From: Cyclobacterium sp.
GTDB taxonomy: Bacteria; Bacteroidota; Bacteroidia; Cytophagales; Cyclobacteriaceae
Assembly: GCF_014762705.1 (NCBI RefSeq)
Contig: NZ_JABURL010000013.1
Location: forward strand, 80,967-144,966
DNA length: 64,000 nt
Reading direction: 5' to 3'
A program made the position numbers and the translations under genes. A model generated the notes under the pieces. It searched no databases. It saw only the letters and a list, made by a program, of their open reading frames with translations, and was not told where the DNA came from. Position 1 is the first letter of the stretch, and each line of letters begins with the position of its first letter. Below, one piece after another: positions 44,665-53,241 of the stretch.

Positions 44665-45522
44665 TTATTCCCGAAACATGAGCCGAACCATTACCGGAAA
44701 ATGATCTGAGGGATACTTTTTCCCATAATTGTCGGTAAGCGTGGCATGGTGGGAAATGGTGAAATCGTCGCTTATAAAAACATAGTCAATCCTCCTGTCA
44801 GGAAACAAATCCCAATTGAAAGCATTAAATGTACCATGAGTACCATGTGATGGGGTTTTGGAGGCATCCTTGCTGTCTTTCAGGCGACCATCTTTAAGGA
44901 GTTCTTTGTATGCGGGATTATCAGCTTCTACATTGAAATCACCCGTTACTATACAGGGCAGGTTTTCTGTATTGATTTCCTGGATTTTTTTCAGTAATAA
45001 TTTACTGCTTTCTTCCCTGGCTTTTTGTCCTATATGGTCATAATGCACATTGAACACATAAAATTCATTTCCTTCCTCTGTTTGAAATTTCCCCCAGGAA
45101 CAAACCCGATTGAGGGCTGCATCCCATCCCTTGGAGGGTTTATCTGGAGTTGGGGAGAGCCAAAACGTATTTTTATCCAGCAGTTCAAACTTGTCGGGAT
45201 TGTAAAAAACAGCGCTGAACTCCCCTTCATTTCCACCCGTATCCCGACCAACGCCAATGTATGGATACTGTAAGTCCTTACTAATATCCTCCAGTTGGGT
45301 ATACAGGCCTTCCTGGGTTCCTATAATATCCATTTCATGAAAGCGGATAAGATTGATTATATGCGGCGAGCGGTCTTTCCAAAGATTGCCTTCATCTCCC
45401 GGGTTATCAAACCTTATATTATAAGTGGCGATATTGTAGGTTTCCTGGGCATATAAATCAATCTGTAAAGGGAAGATCAGAAAAGAAAATGCTGCCAGGA
45501 AGTTTATCAGTAATGAATTCAT
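44665..45522 (-). CDS. Exported endonuclease/exonuclease/phosphatase family protein
   Basis: EEP-superfamily hydrolase (DNase I/sphingomyelinase fold), 285 residues with a signal peptide (1-25, ending LYAQ). Motifs: N-terminal ATYNIRFDN (with Asn), IIGTQEG (metal Glu), FNVHYDHIG (catalytic His), VTGDFNVEADNPAY (Asp/Asn), and C-terminal SDHFPVMVRL (Asp-His). All key residues look intact. Bacteroidota members of this group are usually annotated simply as endonuclease/exonuclease/phosphatase; the substrate (nucleic acid, phosphoester or lipid) is not evident. It is downstream of sppA on the same strand with a 64-bp AT-rich gap, so co-transcription is uncertain. Confidence 0.88.
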   Translation of the reverse strand: MNSLLINFLAAFSFLIFPLQIDLYAQETYNIATYNIRFDNPGDEGNLWKDRSPHIINLIRFHEMDIIGTQEGLYTQLEDISKDLQYPYIGVGRDTGGNEGEFSAVFYNPDKFELLDKNTFWLSPTPDKPSKGWDAALNRVCSWGKFQTEEGNEFYVFNVHYDHIGQKAREESSKLLLKKIQEINTENLPCIVTGDFNVEADNPAYKELLKDGRLKDSKDASKTPSHGTHGTFNAFNWDLFPDRRIDYVFISDDFTISHHATLTDNYGKKYPSDHFPVMVRLMFRE

Positions 45523-45586
45523 TGCAGTATTTTGAATATATTTAATACAATTAAAATTGGTAAATTTAATTTTGTTTACAAATTAT

Positions 45587-47344
45587 TCAGTTAATTTCTA
45601 ACTGAAAAGGTAGAATAGTCATTTTTCCCTGCAGTCTATTCACCCTTTCCAGGGTCTGAAACAGTTCATATGAATATCCCATTGTAATTCGCTGATAGGT
45701 TCCTTGTACATCAGCCCCAAAATCTGATAGCAGTTGTTCCAGCAAACTTTTTTGTTTTGGGTACAAGACGACCCGGTAGTCTTCATCAAGTCCGGCTTTT
45801 TTGGCAGCAATACCAATGGCATCTTCAAAATCTCCAAGCACATCCACCAGGCCTGCCTCTTTGGCTCTTTTGCCAGACCATACCCTTCCACCCGCTACTT
45901 CAATTACCTGTTCCCTGCTCATTCCCCTTCCTTCTGCTACCCTGTTGATAAAGGTGTCATAAATTTTCTCAACGGAATTTTGCATGATAGCCATTTCATT
46001 TTCTGACATCTCTTTGGTAGGATTTAAAAAATCAGAGTAAGTGCCCGTGCTGACTGCATCAGTGGTGATCCCAAGCTTATTGTTCAGTAATCCCTGTGTG
46101 TTGAACATAATGCCAAAAACACCTATTGAGCCTGTAATGGTATTGGGTTGGGCCACAATGGTATCGGCAGCTGCAGCGATATAATAACCTCCTGAAGCAG
46201 CATAATTGGACATGGAAACGATCAAGGGTTTTTCTTTTTGGGCCTCCGATAATTCTCTCCAAATGACCTCCGATGCAACAGCCGAGCCTCCGGGAGAATT
46301 GACCCGCAGCACAATGGCTTTCACATCTTCATTTTTCCTCGCTTTTCGGATTTCCTTTAAAAAGACTTCCGAACTGATTTGATTAGGGGCATTTCCGCCA
46401 ACGATCTCCCCATCGGCCATGATTATGGCGATTTGATTTCTTGACAACCTGTTCTTTTCTTTGGTTGTTTGATTAAGGCCTGATATGTTTATACTGTTAA
46501 TATCATCATCTTCCTCCAGGCCCAATTTTTCCCTTAGCTTGTTTTTCACCTGATCATCGTACCAAAGGGCATCTACCAATCCTAAATCTACAGCGTCCTG
46601 GCTGGTTCTGACCAGCATGTTATCATTTATTTCCTGTACTTTATCCTCCGGGATCATACGGCTCCTGGCCACTTCCGCTACCAAAACCTCATTCAGGTCT
46701 TCCAGATAAACACTGGTTTGAAGCCGGTTTTCTTCGCTCATTTTTTCCAAAATAAATGGCTCGATGGCACTTTTAAATTCCCCAACACGAAAAATAACCG
46801 GTTTAACTTCTATTTTTTCAAAAAGGCCTTTAAGGAAAATACTGTTGGCTGCGAAGCCATTGAATTCCAGGTCCCCGATAGGATTGAGATAAATTTCGTT
46901 AGCGACAGAGCAAAGAAAATAACCTGATTCCGAAAAATATTCCCCATAAGCAACAATGAATTTCCCACTGTCTTTAAAATCTTCCAAAGCTTTTCTGATT
47001 TCAAGAATATGAGATTGTCCGGCCGCAATTAGCCCGCTTTCCAGGTAAATACCTTTAATATCCTCATTTTCCTCTGCTGCCTCTATGGCGTTCAGGATTT
47101 GGTTTAATCCCACATTGGCTACTTCACCCAAAAAAGGAAGTGGCGGCAAAGAAAAATCATCTTCGGGAGCCCTTTCAACAATGTTTACCCCATTTAAATT
47201 GATGTGTAAAAGGGAGTTTTCCTTAACAGTAACTTCTTGTGAACCCGCACTGATGGCGATAATTCCCGCGATAATAAAAAATGCGAGCACCCAGAAAACT
47301 AGTAACCCTACAATTACTGCCAAAACGTTGCTCAAAAATTTCAT
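45587..47344 (-). CDS. sppA: Signal peptide peptidase SppA, 67K type
   Basis: Membrane-anchored serine protease with a Ser-Lys dyad that degrades cleaved signal peptides. The 585 residues are the long, duplicated form: one N-terminal membrane anchor (about 8-32) and two ClpP-like repeats. The catalytic Lys is K191 in GEFKSAIEPF, in the first repeat, and the nucleophile Ser is S384 in SNYAASGGYY, in the second, exactly as in E. coli SppA. A PGGSAVASEV loop precedes it. The start ATG is 81 bp from the divergent folK ATG, and each direction has its own -7 motif. The EEP hydrolase follows downstream. Confidence 0.95.
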   Translation of the reverse strand: MKFLSNVLAVIVGLLVFWVLAFFIIAGIIAISAGSQEVTVKENSLLHINLNGVNIVERAPEDDFSLPPLPFLGEVANVGLNQILNAIEAAEENEDIKGIYLESGLIAAGQSHILEIRKALEDFKDSGKFIVAYGEYFSESGYFLCSVANEIYLNPIGDLEFNGFAANSIFLKGLFEKIEVKPVIFRVGEFKSAIEPFILEKMSEENRLQTSVYLEDLNEVLVAEVARSRMIPEDKVQEINDNMLVRTSQDAVDLGLVDALWYDDQVKNKLREKLGLEEDDDINSINISGLNQTTKEKNRLSRNQIAIIMADGEIVGGNAPNQISSEVFLKEIRKARKNEDVKAIVLRVNSPGGSAVASEVIWRELSEAQKEKPLIVSMSNYAASGGYYIAAAADTIVAQPNTITGSIGVFGIMFNTQGLLNNKLGITTDAVSTGTYSDFLNPTKEMSENEMAIMQNSVEKIYDTFINRVAEGRGMSREQVIEVAGGRVWSGKRAKEAGLVDVLGDFEDAIGIAAKKAGLDEDYRVVLYPKQKSLLEQLLSDFGADVQGTYQRITMGYSYELFQTLERVNRLQGKMTILPFQLEIN

Positions 47345-47369
47345 AAATATTATCCGTTTTATTAAGTTC

Positions 47370-47377
47370 CAAAATTA
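47370..47377 (-). promoter_or_regulatory. Candidate -7 box for sppA
   Basis: On the minus strand it reads TAATTTTG, a perfect TAnnTTTG, 25 bp before the sppA ATG. It lies only 3 bp from the opposing folK box. Confidence 0.5.
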
Positions 47378-47380
47378 ACC

Positions 47381-47388
47381 TATTTTTG
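47381..47388 (+). promoter_or_regulatory. Candidate -7 box for folK
   Basis: TATTTTTG, a perfect TAnnTTTG. The ATG at 47425 follows after 36 bp. The alternative upstream TTG (47386-47388) is part of this box and is therefore unlikely to be the start. Confidence 0.5.
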
Positions 47389-47424
47389 ATAAAACTGGGG
47401 TATTTCGGAACAATAAAATTTGCT

Positions 47425-47910
47425 ATGCACAGGGTGGTTTTGAGTTTGGGCGGAAATGTGGGAGACAGGCTTGCTTTAATCAGGAAGGCAATGGAATTAC
47501 TGGTTAAGAAAATGAAACTGCTACATGCGTCTCAAATCTATGAGACTGCAGCCTGGGGTGGGAATTCAGAGGCAGCATTTCTCAATCAAGTACTTGTTTT
47601 GCACACTTCCATGGAAGCAGAGGCAACATTGGACTTTATTCAGGAAATAGAAAACCGATTGGGGAGAAAAAGGGTGTTGAAATGGGGAGACAGGACCATG
47701 GATATTGATATCCTGTATTTTGATAATAGCATCATTCATACAGACCGGCTTCAGGTGCCTCACAGGCTGATGCTTTCCAGGAATTTTATTTTAATCCCAT
47801 TGACAGAGATTTTGCCCGAGGAGCAACACCCTGTAAATAAATTAACTCACCGTGAATTAGTAGAGAGATGTGAAGACCGATTAACCGTCAGACCAGTGTC
47901 TGACGGCTAA
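47425..47910 (+). CDS. folK: Hydroxymethyl-dihydropterin pyrophosphokinase FolK
   Basis: Folate pathway kinase that transfers pyrophosphate from ATP to 6-hydroxymethyl-7,8-dihydropterin. From the ATG at 47425 it has 161 residues, the usual size. Motifs: LSLGGNVGDR (5-14, substrate loop), YETAAWGG (about 38-45), QEIENRLGRKR (about 72-82), KWGDRTMDIDIL (the HPPK signature RxxDxDIL, about 85-96), and VPHRLMLSRNFILIPL (about 111-126). An upstream TTG start at 47386 lies in a promoter-like box and is rejected. The gene ends 9 bp from the convergent fabD stop with no clear hairpin between. Confidence 0.95.
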   Translation: MHRVVLSLGGNVGDRLALIRKAMELLVKKMKLLHASQIYETAAWGGNSEAAFLNQVLVLHTSMEAEATLDFIQEIENRLGRKRVLKWGDRTMDIDILYFDNSIIHTDRLQVPHRLMLSRNFILIPLTEILPEEQHPVNKLTHRELVERCEDRLTVRPVSDG

Positions 47911-47919
47911 TCTGGCGCA

Positions 47920-48798
47920 TCATTCCAGGGCACCTACTTCTGCTTCCTTATGAATTTTCTTGACCAATCCCTGAAGGACTTTTCCTGGCCCACATTCAAT
48001 GAATTTTAAGGCACCATCTTTAACCATGTTTTGTACAGATTGGGTCCATTTTACAGGAGCAGTCAATTGGGCATTCAGGTTTTCTTTGATGGTTGCAATA
48101 TCCAATACCGCAGCACTGCTTACATTCTGGTAAACCGGACAAATAGGTGTGGAGAATGTGGTATTGTTGATGGCCGTTTCAAGCTTCACCCTGGCAGGTT
48201 CCATCAGCGGAGAATGAAATGCCCCTCCAACAGGTAAGGGAAGGGCCCTTTTTGCCCCTGCTGCTTTCATTTTTTCACAGGCGATTTGTATGCCTTCCAG
48301 ACTGCCTGATATGACCAACTGACCGGGACAGTTGTAATTGGCGGGCACCACTATCTGGTCTTTGATGGAGGCGCAGATGTTTTCCACCTGCTCATCCTCA
48401 AGGCCCAATATTGCTGCCATGGTAGAGGGGTTGATTTCGCAAGCCTCTTGCATGGCAAGGGCTCTCTGGTGTACGAGCTGCAGTCCATCTTCAAATTTTA
48501 GTACACCATTGGCTACCAATGCGGAAAACTCACCCAATGAATGACCTGCCACCATATCGGGATGGAAAGTCTCTGAAGTGAGTGCTGCAATAACAGAATG
48601 AAGAAATACTGCGGGTTGGGTGACATTGGTCTGCTTCAGGGCTTCAGCTGTGCCTTCAAACATGATGTCTGTTATTTTGAAACCTAAAATCTCATTGGCT
48701 TGATCAAATAATTTTTTGGCTTCAGGCCTGTTTTCGTAAAGGTCTTTTCCCATACCGGGAAATTGGGCTCCCTGGCCCGGAAATACATAAGCTACCAT
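47920..48798 (-). CDS. fabD: Malonyl-CoA:ACP transacylase FabD
   Basis: Loads malonate onto acyl carrier protein for fatty-acid synthesis. From the ATG at 48798 it has 292 residues. Motifs: FPGQGAQFPGMG (6-17), catalytic Ser87 in GHSLGE, QPAVFLHS before it, GGAFHSPLMEPA with the catalytic His (about 198-209), and IECGPGKVLQGLVKK near the end. A TTG 27 bp upstream would add nine residues and sits just after the -7 box, so it is less likely. The gene is downstream of carbonic anhydrase on the same strand but separated by a terminator, and it has its own -7 motif. Confidence 0.95.
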   Translation of the reverse strand: MVAYVFPGQGAQFPGMGKDLYENRPEAKKLFDQANEILGFKITDIMFEGTAEALKQTNVTQPAVFLHSVIAALTSETFHPDMVAGHSLGEFSALVANGVLKFEDGLQLVHQRALAMQEACEINPSTMAAILGLEDEQVENICASIKDQIVVPANYNCPGQLVISGSLEGIQIACEKMKAAGAKRALPLPVGGAFHSPLMEPARVKLETAINNTTFSTPICPVYQNVSSAAVLDIATIKENLNAQLTAPVKWTQSVQNMVKDGALKFIECGPGKVLQGLVKKIHKEAEVGALE

Positions 48799-48829
48799 GA
48801 TAAAAAGATGTTTTTGTTGGTTCAACCTC

Positions 48830-48837
48830 CAAATATA
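48830..48837 (-). promoter_or_regulatory. Candidate -7 box for fabD
   Basis: On the minus strand it reads TATATTTG, a perfect TAnnTTTG, about 31 bp before the ATG at 48798. It comes directly after the carbonic-anhydrase terminator. Confidence 0.5.
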
Positions 48838-48839
48838 AG

Positions 48840-48884
48840 CAAAAAAATAAGGCAGGTTGAAACCATGGGTTTCCCTGCCTTATT
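48840..48884 (-). terminator. Rho-independent terminator of carbonic anhydrase gene
   Basis: AATAAGGCAGG (48846-48856) pairs with CCTGCCTTATT (48874-48884), and an inner GAAACC/GGTTTC stem (48859-48864/48868-48873) extends it past a small bulge. On the minus strand a run of seven T residues follows (plus-strand A run 48841-48847). Confidence 0.85.
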
Positions 48885-48905
48885 TGTTAACCTCCTTGGG
48901 TGTTG

Positions 48906-49529
48906 CTAATCTTCATAAAAAGTAACCAGGCCGGTTTCTACATCATACACCGCACCAACCACTTTGATTTTTCCTTCTTTTTCAAGACCATTGATAATGG
49001 TACTTCTTTCCCTGATTTCATCCATGGCTTCAAATACATTCAATTCAGCCACTTTTTCAATAAACTCCGGACTATCTACCTCGGCCCGGGTCTCTTTAGA
49101 TGCCCTGTCAATTGCAGGCTTTATTTTATGTAATAATGCCGTAATATTCCCATCCTTGACTTTTTTACAGGCACTTGTTACTGCCCCGCACTTGGTATGA
49201 CCAAGCACCAGCACCAACTTTGATCCTGCATATTTTATGGCATACTCCATGCTACCTAAAATATCTTCGTTGACCACATTCCCAGCTACTCTGGCGCTGA
49301 AAATATCCCCTAATCCCTGGTCAAAAATCAACTCTGCTGAAGTCCGGGAGTCAATACAGCTTAATACTACTGCAAATGGCCATTGCCCATCCCTGGTTTC
49401 ATTCACCATTTGAAGCAGGTTCCTGTTGGTCCTGAGGTTTTTAAGAAACCGCTCATTACCTTCTTTTAAAATGGTCAATGCCCCTTCGGGGCTTAAGCTA
49501 TCCTGGGTCGTTTTAGTGTGGGCTCTCAT
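48906..49529 (-). CDS. Beta-class carbonic anhydrase
   Basis: Zinc enzyme interconverting CO2 and bicarbonate, 207 residues. Zinc ligands and the catalytic dyad are clear: C58, D60 and R62 in SCIDSRTSAE, H111 and C114 in LGHTKCGAV. VAGNVVNEDILGSMEYA lies between them. No clear signal peptide is seen, so it is probably cytoplasmic and supplies bicarbonate for carboxylations such as acetyl-CoA carboxylase; the nearby fabD fits that use. The start is followed upstream by an A/T-rich leader and by a copy of the interspersed repeat (49605-49740). A strong terminator separates it from fabD. Confidence 0.95.
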   Translation of the reverse strand: MRAHTKTTQDSLSPEGALTILKEGNERFLKNLRTNRNLLQMVNETRDGQWPFAVVLSCIDSRTSAELIFDQGLGDIFSARVAGNVVNEDILGSMEYAIKYAGSKLVLVLGHTKCGAVTSACKKVKDGNITALLHKIKPAIDRASKETRAEVDSPEFIEKVAELNVFEAMDEIRERSTIINGLEKEGKIKVVGAVYDVETGLVTFYED

Positions 49530-49604
49530 AATTAAAATTTATTGTTTTACTCTCTTAAATTATTTCAAAAATTATTATTGTTTACACATTCATTTTTAAG
49601 GACA

Positions 49605-49740
49605 TAACTTCTACCACTACGGAGTTCGGAATAGCCGGTCGGTCCCTGCCTGCCGAAACCGATTTCAGGAAATTGATTCGGGCGATTCTCAGAATGGGAA
49701 TCCCTCCTTTGTGTCGCTCTCCTCAGTCTCTATTTATTAT
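49605..49740 (-). repeat. Interspersed intergenic repeat, copy A
   Basis: This spacer upstream of carbonic anhydrase shares with 52605-52740 the block TTTCAGGAAATTGATTC (starting about 49663) and the block CCTCCTTTGTGTCGCT (about 49703-49718). CCCTGCCTGCCG (about 49644) belongs to the CCTGCC/GGCAGG palindrome class also seen at 4.0 and 63.9 kb. The copies are degenerate. No gene is seen between 49530 and 49777. Confidence 0.6.
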
Positions 49741-49777
49741 CCATTTAAGGGATCAAAAAACCCATTAAATTGCGGGG

Positions 49778-52555
49778 TCATTTCATCAGCTGAATGGTCC
49801 CTTTTATTTTTCTTTGCCGTTGGCTTTCATCCAGTACATTGAATTGGATGGTCGCCTCATAATAATAGGTCCCTGAGGGAAGTAAATTGCCCTCGGTGTC
49901 TCGTCCATCCCAGTTAATATAAATGTTATTCTCCGCAGCCAGAGTACTATTGTACTGGTGTACTTTTACACCCCATCGGTTGTAAATATTTATGTCCACA
50001 GCTTCAACAAACCTCGGGCATTTGTCATAAGGATTGTCAAAAGCCTGAAATGTCTCATTGATATTGTCCCCATCAGGGGTAAATACATTTGGAAGCTCAT
50101 AATTGGGACAATTATCCACGCAAACGATATTGCTCGGTTCACTTTCGTTGCCCGACCTGTCAATGGCTGTAATATAATAACAGCCTTTTAACTCTAACAA
50201 TCCATCGATCCGGGTATCCGTATTGATGACGGAAACATTGCTTACAAGATTAAAAGTTCCTTCCTCCCCTGTTTCGGAAAAGTAGATCCGGTAACCATTT
50301 AGTTCGGTATCACAATTGCCCGAGAAGTCTGGCTCCCAGCTTAGATCATGGTAGAAATCACTGAAATTACACGGTTTGTCTGCCAGAAAAGCTTCACATT
50401 CAGGCCCTTCATAGGTCAATACAGGTGGACAGGGAAGGCGGTCATCATCAGGCCTGGCACAAACCACCTGTGATTTATTGGCCAAAGGATAAGTCAAAAT
50501 ATCCAGGTTATAATTGCCATTGGTTACAATGTAATAACAATATTCTTTTTCTGTATCCAATGGAATTCCATTGTGGCTTCCATCATCCAGATAGACAAAT
50601 CCCTCCTGGGTAACATCTACCTCTGCAATCAGACTAAAATTTTCAGTGTCATTTGCTTCCGGGTCAGTCCTGTTTCTGTATATCAAATGGGGGAAAGAAC
50701 TGACTTCATTGTTCCAGGGAACGTTAAAACTCCAATTGAGCTCAATGGCTTCGTTAATAATGGTAGGATCTACCCTAACTGAGGAGGCAATGCTGCTTGT
50801 ATCGATTTTTTCATCCTCCGAAATCAGGATTACTTTGTAATTATAAACCAGATTTTCCGTGTTCAAATCTGTATCTGTAAATACCGTATCAGTGGTGGTA
50901 ATCAGGGAAGTGGTATTGCTCTGGCCCATAAATCCCTGGTTCCGAATCAATTCATAGGAATAAGGTCCTGGATAAAGGTCAGTGTCAATATCGTAAGGAG
51001 GAGTCCATCTTACAAGCATTTCTCCCGACTCAGGATCAGTATTCTCTACACTTACATTGGTAATGATCGGGACATCCACATCTACAGTGATGCAAATTTC
51101 TTCAGAAACATAACTTTCTCCACTTCTTGGAGCTGGGAAGGCTGCCACCAATCGGTAACAATAGGTGTTACCCGGACTAAGCCCCATATCCTCATTGGTG
51201 TCAGTGAAACTAATTTCTTCTATATTGGTAGTGCCTACCAATTCATAACCGGGTCTTATACCGGTTTCACAGGAATCCGGTTCATAGGGATCACTATTGA
51301 TCCTACGCCATACCTGCATGGTTTCTGCCCCATTGGAACAGATATACGGGTCCCATTCCAGTTCAGCAGATCTTCCCTGTTGCTGCTCGATGGCAAAGGG
51401 AACTGGCGGTGGTGCCACTATAGTAATGTTCCAGGTTTGAATATCAACAAGTGAAGGCCCTGATTGGGGTTGGTCCCGGATACGTACCCTTACCTGATAA
51501 TTTCTTGCCCGAACATGGTTACATATGGTTTGCCATTCAAAGTTGATGATTCCGGGAGAAGGCTGGAAAATGGATTCAGGATTATAAGAAGCAGGAGAAG
51601 AGGTGATTTCAATAGGGTCACCAAACACTTCGATCATGATAGGATCTCCATCCGGATCAAAGCCTTGAAATATCTCGGTAATATTGGTTCCGGCCTCTAC
51701 ACAAATGTCCTCTGGCATGATTAATTCGGGCCTTCGGTTATCGGTATTTTCTATTATGATCTGCATATCCCTCAATACGTATCCTATGCGGACCCATTCT
51801 CCGGCAACAAACCGCCACTCCTCTATCCGAAAGGCCACATTGTACTGACCCGCGATGCCGGGTGCGTCCCAGACTAAATCTCCGGTCACTGGATCAAGTT
51901 CAAGAAACGGGGGAGTGGTGCCATCCTGCCTGGTAAAACTGAATTCCCCCGAAGCCGGGCTTCTGTAGTTGTTTACTTCTCTTTGAAAAGCTTGTTTTGG
52001 AACATCCAGTACATAAGCCAGGCTGTCTCCATCCGGATCGTAAGCTCCGGGATTATGGATATAGGTTTGGTTCACAGCCCCATTGTCTACAGGAGCGATG
52101 GTCAGTATGGGAGAATTATTGACACCCAAAAAAGGATCAATTCTGATCATCGTTTCAATGTAAAACGGCGTATCCACCGATTGATCCATGTTTAACGTAT
52201 TGGCATTCCGGTTGAACTCCATAAAACGAATGGTGTAATTACCAGGTCCCTGATAGGTATGGGTAATCACGAAAATATTCTTTTCTATGTTGTCGCCGAG
52301 ACTTTCTGTTACATTAAAATCACTTTCAGTATTTAAAACTTCTTTTCGGCCATCTCCAAAATCAATTTCCCCAGGACCAAATATTACCGTGGAACGGGTA
52401 TCTGTATATCCCACTACAGTAATTTTATACGTTAAGGTTTGAGTAGAAATTCTTTCAGCAATAATCTCCCCGGCTCTGATGTGGGTAGCCCAGGTGGTAG
52501 AAATTGAGGCGATCATAATGCCGAGTAACCCCAAAAGAAAATAACAGTATTTCAT
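49778..52555 (-). CDS. T9SS-exported surface protein with type B sorting domain
   Basis: Large exported protein, 925 residues from the ATG at 52555; a 14-residue longer frame has no signal peptide at its start. A signal peptide ends about TTWA, and the mature N-terminus begins THIRAGEI, a form common in gliding-associated proteins. Beta-sandwich and fibronectin-type-III-like domains fill the middle, with recurring D-x-D-G-D-P/S loops (GAYDPDGDSLAY, GFDPDGDPIMIE) and GNTYCYRLVAAFP-type strands. The C-terminus is a CHU_C/type B sorting domain: LPNVFTPDGDNINETF, VDINIYNRWGVKV, INWDGRDTEGNLLPSGTYYY. It is probably secreted by the type IX system and surface-attached. It stands alone, with repeat-bearing spacers on both sides. 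Confidence 0.9.
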   Translation of the reverse strand: MKYCYFLLGLLGIMIASISTTWATHIRAGEIIAERISTQTLTYKITVVGYTDTRSTVIFGPGEIDFGDGRKEVLNTESDFNVTESLGDNIEKNIFVITHTYQGPGNYTIRFMEFNRNANTLNMDQSVDTPFYIETMIRIDPFLGVNNSPILTIAPVDNGAVNQTYIHNPGAYDPDGDSLAYVLDVPKQAFQREVNNYRSPASGEFSFTRQDGTTPPFLELDPVTGDLVWDAPGIAGQYNVAFRIEEWRFVAGEWVRIGYVLRDMQIIIENTDNRRPELIMPEDICVEAGTNITEIFQGFDPDGDPIMIEVFGDPIEITSSPASYNPESIFQPSPGIINFEWQTICNHVRARNYQVRVRIRDQPQSGPSLVDIQTWNITIVAPPPVPFAIEQQQGRSAELEWDPYICSNGAETMQVWRRINSDPYEPDSCETGIRPGYELVGTTNIEEISFTDTNEDMGLSPGNTYCYRLVAAFPAPRSGESYVSEEICITVDVDVPIITNVSVENTDPESGEMLVRWTPPYDIDTDLYPGPYSYELIRNQGFMGQSNTTSLITTTDTVFTDTDLNTENLVYNYKVILISEDEKIDTSSIASSVRVDPTIINEAIELNWSFNVPWNNEVSSFPHLIYRNRTDPEANDTENFSLIAEVDVTQEGFVYLDDGSHNGIPLDTEKEYCYYIVTNGNYNLDILTYPLANKSQVVCARPDDDRLPCPPVLTYEGPECEAFLADKPCNFSDFYHDLSWEPDFSGNCDTELNGYRIYFSETGEEGTFNLVSNVSVINTDTRIDGLLELKGCYYITAIDRSGNESEPSNIVCVDNCPNYELPNVFTPDGDNINETFQAFDNPYDKCPRFVEAVDINIYNRWGVKVHQYNSTLAAENNIYINWDGRDTEGNLLPSGTYYYEATIQFNVLDESQRQRKIKGTIQLMK

Positions 52556-52604
52556 AAATTTATAATTGTCTTTTAGCGGCCAAAACTTGTTCCGCAATAA
52601 AGGT

Positions 52605-52740
52605 AAGGATAACCTGTCCCAACCTGCCCCGAACCTATTTCAGGAAAATTGATTCAGGAGAACCCGGCATGTTGCATAATCCTCCCTTTCTGTGTCGCTT
52701 GCTCCATGCTTGATTTCAAGTTCCGCATTTATTTCTGCCT
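52605..52740 (-). repeat. Interspersed intergenic repeat, copy B
   Basis: It lies upstream of the T9SS-exported protein gene. It shares TTTCAGGAAAATTGATTCAG (about 52638-52657) and TGTGTCGCT (about 52691-52699) with copy A, CCCCGAACCT and TTCAGGAGAACCCGG with copy C, and ATAATC with copies C and D. The start-proximal TTTATAATTGT (52559-52569) also matches the leaders at 3.95 and 63.9 kb. Confidence 0.6.
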
Positions 52741-53241
52741 ATTGAACCACTATGCGCTCAAAACGATTTGTTAAAATTGTAGTCTGCTTTACCCCAATAC
52801 AACTATGCCTAACAACAAAACGTTTTTGTTTTTTCAATGGTTACCCTAAATTATATCTTTATTAGGAATATTTCATTTTCTTTGAAAATTTATTTAAGCA
52901 GATAGTTGGAAATAGAACCTGTCTCAGACTTGTTTTTTGTTAACGCTCCTTGCAGCATACTATTTTCTGATTGTTTATTTTGTAAGACAGCAGTATCTCA
53001 TGAATGGATTTAACTTGTTATACCTTTCCTGTTACCTTTTAATTTCACTTTCCAGATGTTTATTGATTTTAATGAACAAAGCCCATGTTGCTTTGGTTAG
53101 ATTTTTTGAAATAGAGACACATTTATTTAGAACTATTTAAAATAAGAGCATTGATTATGGTTTGATTGTTTGCTATTGATTCCAAATGTAAATTTGGCTT
53201 TAATAAATAACTTTGATCAAACCATAATAATAAAAAATTAT
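52741..53241 (+). other. Gene-free region upstream of sdhC
   Basis: About 500 bp with no convincing gene on either strand. A 67-codon frame at 52937-53140 lacks a start context and family resemblance. The sequence is AT-rich and ends with a perfect -7 element for the sdh operon at 53208-53215. Confidence 0.5.
53208..53215 (+). promoter_or_regulatory. Candidate -7 box for sdhCAB
   Basis: TAACTTTG, a perfect TAnnTTTG, 26 bp before the sdhC ATG at 53242. The -33 region at 19 bp is only a partial match (ATG for TTG, 53186-53188). It argues against the earlier start at 53170. Confidence 0.5.

Noticed and set aside
52937..53140. 67-codon plus-strand frame in the spacer before sdhC
   Set aside because: Low-complexity hydrophobic translation of AT-rich DNA with no start context or family resemblance.
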